Source of the DNA: Deinococcus metallilatus
Lineage (GTDB): Bacteria; Deinococcota; Deinococci; Deinococcales; Deinococcaceae
Reading direction: 5' to 3'
DNA: 64,000 bases
NCBI RefSeq assembly: GCF_004758605.1
Contig: NZ_CP038510.1
Span: 812,462 to 876,461, forward strand
In this document: positions 56,411-64,000 of the stretch, piece by piece
Layout: every line of letters begins with the position of its first letter
Position numbering within the stretch: position 1 is the first letter of the stretch
The notes under the pieces: generated by a model
Seen by the model: the letters and a program-made list of their open reading frames with translations, nothing else
Told to the model about the DNA's origin: nothing
The model's database searches: none
Made by a program: the position numbers and the translations under genes

Positions 56411-57486
56411 CCGGAGACTGGGCCAACGTCAAGAACCTGCTGGTGATGCGCCTGGACAACATCGGGGACGTGGTGATGACTTCCCCCGTGCTGCGTGCCC
56501 TGAAGGAAGCCCTGCCCGGCGTGCGCCTCACCCTGATGGTGAGTCCGGCAGGCGCGAACGCCGTGCCGCTGCTTCCCTGGGTGGACGACGTGATCGTGTG
56601 GCGGGCGATGTGGCAGCAACTCGGCGGCGGAACCTTTGACCCGGTGCGCGAGACGGAACTGATCGAGCTGCTGCGGGAGCGGGGCTTCGATGGGGCGGTG
56701 TTGCTCACCTCCTTCAGTCAGACGCCACACCCCGCCGCCCTGGCCTGCCTGCTCGCCGGAATTCCGCTGCGGCTGGGCGAGTCGAAGGAACGCGCGCCGG
56801 GCCTCCTCACCCACGAGCCACCCTCGCCCACACCGGAAGCCGAACAGCAGGCCGAACGCAATCTGCGGCTGCTGGAGACAGTGGGTATCCCGGTGCGTGA
56901 CCGGGCGCTGGAAGTCACCATCTCGGAGGACGCCCGGCAAAGGGCGGCGGCGCTCCTGCCGGAACCCTACCTGCTGCTGAACCCCTTTGCCAGTTGTTCG
57001 GCCCGCACCTACCCGCCCGAGCGGGCCGCCCGCGCTGCCCGGCTGATCGCGGAGCAGACCGGGCTGAAGGTGGCGGTGACTGGGGTGGAAAAGGACCGGG
57101 AGCGCAGCCGGGAGCTGCTGGCCGAACTCGGTCCGGTCGGCGCGGACCTGCTGGGCCAGACCGACCTCCCCACCTTCGCGGCCCTGATCGCCGGGGCACG
57201 GCTGGTGCTGACGAACAACACCTCGGCGCTGCACCTGGCCGACGCCACGCGGACCCCGGTGCTCGTCACCTACTCCGGTACGGATTACGAGACGCAGTGG
57301 CAGCCGCGCAGCACCCCCTTCACCCTGCTGCGCCGCCCCACGCCCTGCCACCCCTGCTACGCCTTCCAGTGCCCGTTCAACCTGGAGTGCCTGGACTTTG
57401 CACCGGAAGAGGTGGCCCGTGCGGGGCTGGAGCTGCTGGCCGGGTCGGGCTATCCCCCCGCGAGCGTGACAGTCTCTTCTGCCTGA
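56407..57486 (+). CDS. Glycosyltransferase family 9 (heptosyltransferase-like)
   Basis: A 359-residue GT-B enzyme with NLLVMRLDNIGDVVMTSPVLRAL at the start and, in the donor domain, LNPFASCSARTYPPERAA, LLGQTDLPTFAALIAGARL and TNNTSALHLADATRTPVLV. Like the other GT9 of the operon it ends with a Cys-containing stretch (PCHPCYAFQCPFNLEC). Last gene of the ten-gene glycan operon; a stem-loop follows. It is clearly distinct from the 54531 gene, so the enzymes probably act at different positions. Confidence 0.9.
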   Translation: MTGDWANVKNLLVMRLDNIGDVVMTSPVLRALKEALPGVRLTLMVSPAGANAVPLLPWVDDVIVWRAMWQQLGGGTFDPVRETELIELLRERGFDGAVLLTSFSQTPHPAALACLLAGIPLRLGESKERAPGLLTHEPPSPTPEAEQQAERNLRLLETVGIPVRDRALEVTISEDARQRAAALLPEPYLLLNPFASCSARTYPPERAARAARLIAEQTGLKVAVTGVEKDRERSRELLAELGPVGADLLGQTDLPTFAALIAGARLVLTNNTSALHLADATRTPVLVTYSGTDYETQWQPRSTPFTLLRRPTPCHPCYAFQCPFNLECLDFAPEEVARAGLELLAGSGYPPASVTVSSA

Positions 57487-57494
57487 GAGGGCGT

Positions 57495-57527
57495 CCGGTT
57501 GCACGGGGACAGTGCCCATGCAGCCGG
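57495..57527 (+). terminator. Stem-loop after the glycan operon
   Basis: A 9-bp stem with one G-T pair (57495-57503 with 57519-57527) lies 9 bp after the last stop codon, between convergent genes. A second small hairpin (GGGG/CCCC) follows. No U-run, so activity is uncertain. Confidence 0.4.
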
Positions 57528-57553
57528 AACCCGGAGGGGCAGCCCCGGCACGG

Positions 57554-58663
<1,110 letters not shown>

Positions 58664-58792
58664 TTGTTCAAAAGTACAGCAGAAGCCTCTCGGATTCACC
58701 TTTCGCACCATTTCGCCCCCGGCCAGTGCGACCTATGCTGAAGGACCGACAACCCGCTCTCAGGCTTTTCTCGCCCTCCCGCCGGAGGTCCC

Positions 58793-58809
58793 ATGAACGG
58801 AGTCCACGC

Positions 58810-58813
<4 letters not shown>
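58793..58813 (+). promoter_or_regulatory. Seven-codon leader reading frame overlapping the FAH gene start
   Basis: An ATG at 58793 with a strong GGAGG site encodes MNGVHA and stops with a TGA that overlaps the TTG start of the FAH-family gene (TTGA). This layout favours translational coupling or start selection control. Alternatively it marks a frameshifted true start. Confidence 0.4.
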
Positions 58814-59610
<797 letters not shown>

Positions 59611-59672
59611 ACGAGCTGGGGGCGTCAGGGAAACGGGAAGCGGCGCTCATGCGGCGGGGCGAAGCTGCGGGC

Positions 59673-60437
59673 ATGAAGCTGAAACCTGTTCTGACGCTGG
59701 GGCTGGCGCTGTCCGGCCTCGCCCTGGCCGCGCCGCAGCGGTACGAGATGCAGTCGTACGTGAATTCGGTCAAGAAGTGGGAGCCTGCCTTCGCCTGGTG
59801 CGACGCACCCGACCGGGTTCTGGCCGTGACGCGGCCCGCCAGCACTGACCCGAACGAGGTGCAACCCGTCACCTTCATGCGCTGGCTGAAGCGGAATCCC
59901 GGTCAGCCCTACATCGCCCAATACCTGCTGGGGCCGAGCGAGGGCGCGGCGGGCACCGTCTACACCTCCCTGATTCCTCCCGGACGCACGCCACACAGTG
60001 AGGCGACCCCGCAGTCCTTCGTCAGCATCAGCAACGTGGAAAACGTCATTGACCCCGCCTACCGCATGACGCATGTGAACGAGTTCAAGCTGGACGGCAA
60101 AAGCTATCGCTGCCGCTACGTACCCCAGGCCGCCTTCATGGGCGCAACGAACAAGCGCACGGTGATTGTCTGGGACAACGGCAGGGCGGCCACCTACGCC
60201 ACGCGGAACTTTGACGGGACGCCGGGCGTGTACGTGACGGGGGGGCAGAAGCGCCAGCAGGCGGAAGCCACGGTCTACGAGTTCAAGACGGGGGACGGCT
60301 ACACCTATCAGCTCAAGATTGCCCCTCAGGAGTACAGCGGAAATGCCGAGCTTTCCGTCCTCCGGCAGGGGCAGGTTATCCAGACCGAACCCTTCCTCGC
60401 CTACTCCATCAGTCTTCCTGCCAAGGGACAACCGTGA
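59673..60437 (+). CDS. Secreted protein of unknown function
   Basis: A 254-residue protein with a signal peptide (MKLKPVLTLGLALSGLALAA) and a mature part rich in aromatic and beta-prone segments (YEMQSYVNSVKKWEPAFAWCD, YRCRYVPQAAFMGATNKRTVIVWDNG). Not recognised. An in-frame GTG upstream would give a long extension before the signal peptide and is less likely. Overlaps the next gene (GTGA), so it is translated with it, yet a secreted protein in a catabolic operon is odd. Confidence 0.75.
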   Translation: MKLKPVLTLGLALSGLALAAPQRYEMQSYVNSVKKWEPAFAWCDAPDRVLAVTRPASTDPNEVQPVTFMRWLKRNPGQPYIAQYLLGPSEGAAGTVYTSLIPPGRTPHSEATPQSFVSISNVENVIDPAYRMTHVNEFKLDGKSYRCRYVPQAAFMGATNKRTVIVWDNGRAATYATRNFDGTPGVYVTGGQKRQQAEATVYEFKTGDGYTYQLKIAPQEYSGNAELSVLRQGQVIQTEPFLAYSISLPAKGQP

Positions 60438-61080
60438 AGATTACCGACGTCACCCTGTACACCCGCAACCTGAGCGCACAGCGGGCCTTTTATGGGGACG
60501 TTCTCGGTTTCCCGGTCGCCTCGTCGAGCGAGGAGGCCGTCACCTTCCAGATCGGGCAGACACGGCTCACGCTGAGGCAGGATACCGACCTCGGCGGGGT
60601 GTACCATTTCGCCTTCAACGTTCCGGAGAACCGTTTCGCGCAGGCGCGGGCGTGGCTGGAGGAACGGGTGGCGCTGCTGGCGGACGAGGCGGGCGAGATG
60701 ACCTTCCATTCCGACGACTGGGACGCAGACCTCGCCTACTTTCAGGACGCGGACGGCAACATCGTCGAATTCATAGCGCGGCATTCGCTCCCCGCCCCCG
60801 CCGGTACAGGCTTCAGCGTGGAGGATGTGTCGGGCGTCAGCGAACTGGGGCTGCCCGTCCCCAGCGTCTCCGGGGCCGTGCGTGACCTCCGCGAGCGATT
60901 TGAACTCCCTCTGTATGGGGAGACATCGGAGACGTTCGCCCCTCTCGGGGATGAAGAGGGCCTGCTGATCGTCGTCCCAGTCGGACGAGGCTGGTTCCCG
61001 ACGGGAACACCGGCCCAGTCCCTGCCTTTCCATCTGCTTGCCCGAACGCAAAGCGGCGTTCTCGAACTCAAGGAGGAACC

Positions 61081-61084
<4 letters not shown>
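60434..61084 (+). CDS. VOC/glyoxalase family protein
   Basis: A 216-residue protein with an N-terminal glyoxalase-like module (VTLYTRNLSAQRAFYGDVLGF, then YHFAFNVPE and FQDADGNIVEFIARHS, about residues 6-117) and a second, shorter C-terminal part. Possible metal ligands are His in YHFAFNV and Glu in NIVEF. GTG start with AAGGGA upstream overlaps the previous stop, and the end overlaps the aldehyde dehydrogenase ATG. It may act on an intermediate of the same pathway; reaction unknown. Confidence 0.78.
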
Positions 61085-63437
<2,353 letters not shown>

Positions 63438-63438
63438 C

Positions 63439-63987
63439 GTGACGGTGCGCCAGTTGCCAGCAGGGCATGGGGACTTGACCCGCCTCGTTCGCAAATGGGG
63501 CGATGCGAACACCATTGGGCAGTATCTGGATCTGATGGACTTCATTCTGGACGCCCTTGAACTCCCCAACGGCGATCCGCGCCTGGTGACCAGCACGCCC
63601 AGAACCAACGGCAGGTACAGTCTGCCTCTCACTGTGGGGATGAGGTACATTCTCGCGTTCCATAAGTCGAGGGAATCCGCTTTCCTAATTCTGCCCAGGC
63701 ACTACGAGCGCGGGCATGTCCTCTTCGAGTCCACAGGTCATTTCGATGCCCTGACAGGTGAGCGTGACGTACCACCCGCCCTCGGATTTGCCAGGAATCT
63801 CCAGGCGCTGCAAGAAAACGAGCAGGTGCTTCAGGATTGGGCGAAGGCGGCCAGAGCCGAGATTTCCCGCCAGTCCCAGTCCACCTTCAGGCGTCACCAC
63901 AAACCAGCGGTCTATGAGGCCGCACGCGATACGACTTACCGCGACATCGTGTTCTATCAAGCCTTCAACGACATGGAAGACCTTTAG
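63439..63987 (+). CDS. Hypothetical protein
   Basis: A 182-residue soluble protein starting with GTG one base after the previous stop codon; no signal peptide or membrane segment. Features seen are GDLTRLVRKWGDANTIGQYLDLMDFILDAL at the N terminus and a charged tail ending HHKPAVYEAARDTTYRDIVFYQAFNDMEDL. Not recognised. Its G+C appears lower than its neighbours. Probably cotranscribed with the dehydrogenase upstream. Confidence 0.7.
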   Translation: MTVRQLPAGHGDLTRLVRKWGDANTIGQYLDLMDFILDALELPNGDPRLVTSTPRTNGRYSLPLTVGMRYILAFHKSRESAFLILPRHYERGHVLFESTGHFDALTGERDVPPALGFARNLQALQENEQVLQDWAKAARAEISRQSQSTFRRHHKPAVYEAARDTTYRDIVFYQAFNDMEDL

Positions 63988-63991
63988 GAGG
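63986..63991 (+). promoter_or_regulatory. Ribosome-binding site for a gene beyond the right edge
   Basis: AGGAGG overlaps the TAG stop codon of the preceding gene. The next start codon must lie just outside the window, so the operon continues. Confidence 0.5.
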
Positions 63992-64000
63992 TTGTACTCA

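Overview
The window reads as chromosomal DNA of a Deinococcus species. Composition is very G+C-rich, GTG/TTG starts and -10 boxes 7-8 nt from the start codon are frequent, and one gene product (27319-27849) closely resembles the Deinococcus urate-responsive MarR regulator HucR. No rRNA, tRNA, CRISPR array, phage or intact insertion sequence was seen. The species was not determined.

Region by region. 1-2 kb: the visible part of glf (UDP-galactopyranose mutase) overlapping a glycosyltransferase gene. 2-9 kb: a MATE exporter, phenylacetate-CoA ligase, a GlcD-type flavin oxidase, a branched-chain-amino-acid-type binding protein and a patatin-like lipase. 9-14 kb: a glycerol locus, a SorC-type regulator divergent from glpF-glpK-glpD, with paired 14-bp palindromes 21 bp apart in front of both glpF/sorC and glpD. 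14-28 kb: an almost complete purine-degradation block on the minus strand (amidohydrolase/8-oxoguanine deaminase, AzgA-type permease, guanine deaminase, XdhC-XdhB-XdhA, HIU hydrolase, uricase, OHCU decarboxylase, urate/xanthine permease), followed by plus-strand hucR. It takes guanine through xanthine and urate to S-allantoin. A HucR-type operator lies just downstream of the -10 box of the permease-uricase operon, and the xdh operon has a promoter followed by a two-tier RNA structure ending in a U-run.

28-36 kb: a TPR/HD-GYP signalling protein, a small lipoprotein, galT-galK, a double VOC protein and tryptophan 2,3-dioxygenase, with several repeat-rich gaps. 36-40 kb: a DUF624/YesL-like membrane protein and a sugar ABC importer (binding protein plus two permeases, no ATPase gene) closed by a strong terminator. 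40-47 kb: two divergent paralogous two-domain glycosyltransferases; the right-hand one heads an operon with an endonuclease/phosphatase-fold protein, beta-phosphoglucomutase and a CdaR/PucR-type regulator.

47-57.5 kb: a tightly coupled ten-gene glycan operon behind an A+T-rich regulatory gap. It encodes the ADP-heptose route (GmhA domain fused to a GT4 glycosyltransferase, GmhB, HldE) with three full GT9 heptosyltransferase-like proteins, a half-size relative, GT4 and GT2 enzymes and an SDR oxidoreductase. Deinococci are not known to make classical LPS, so the heptose probably goes into an envelope or S-layer glycan. 57.5-64 kb: a second PucR/CdaR-type regulator divergent from a catabolic operon (FAH-family hydrolase, secreted protein of unknown function, VOC protein, HpaE-like aldehyde dehydrogenase, uronate-dehydrogenase-like SDR, unknown protein) that continues past the right edge.

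The most promising undescribed items are the xdh leader RNA, the SorC/glp operator pairs, the glycosyltransferase-GmhA fusion in an ADP-heptose operon, and a short module nested inside different intergenic repeats.
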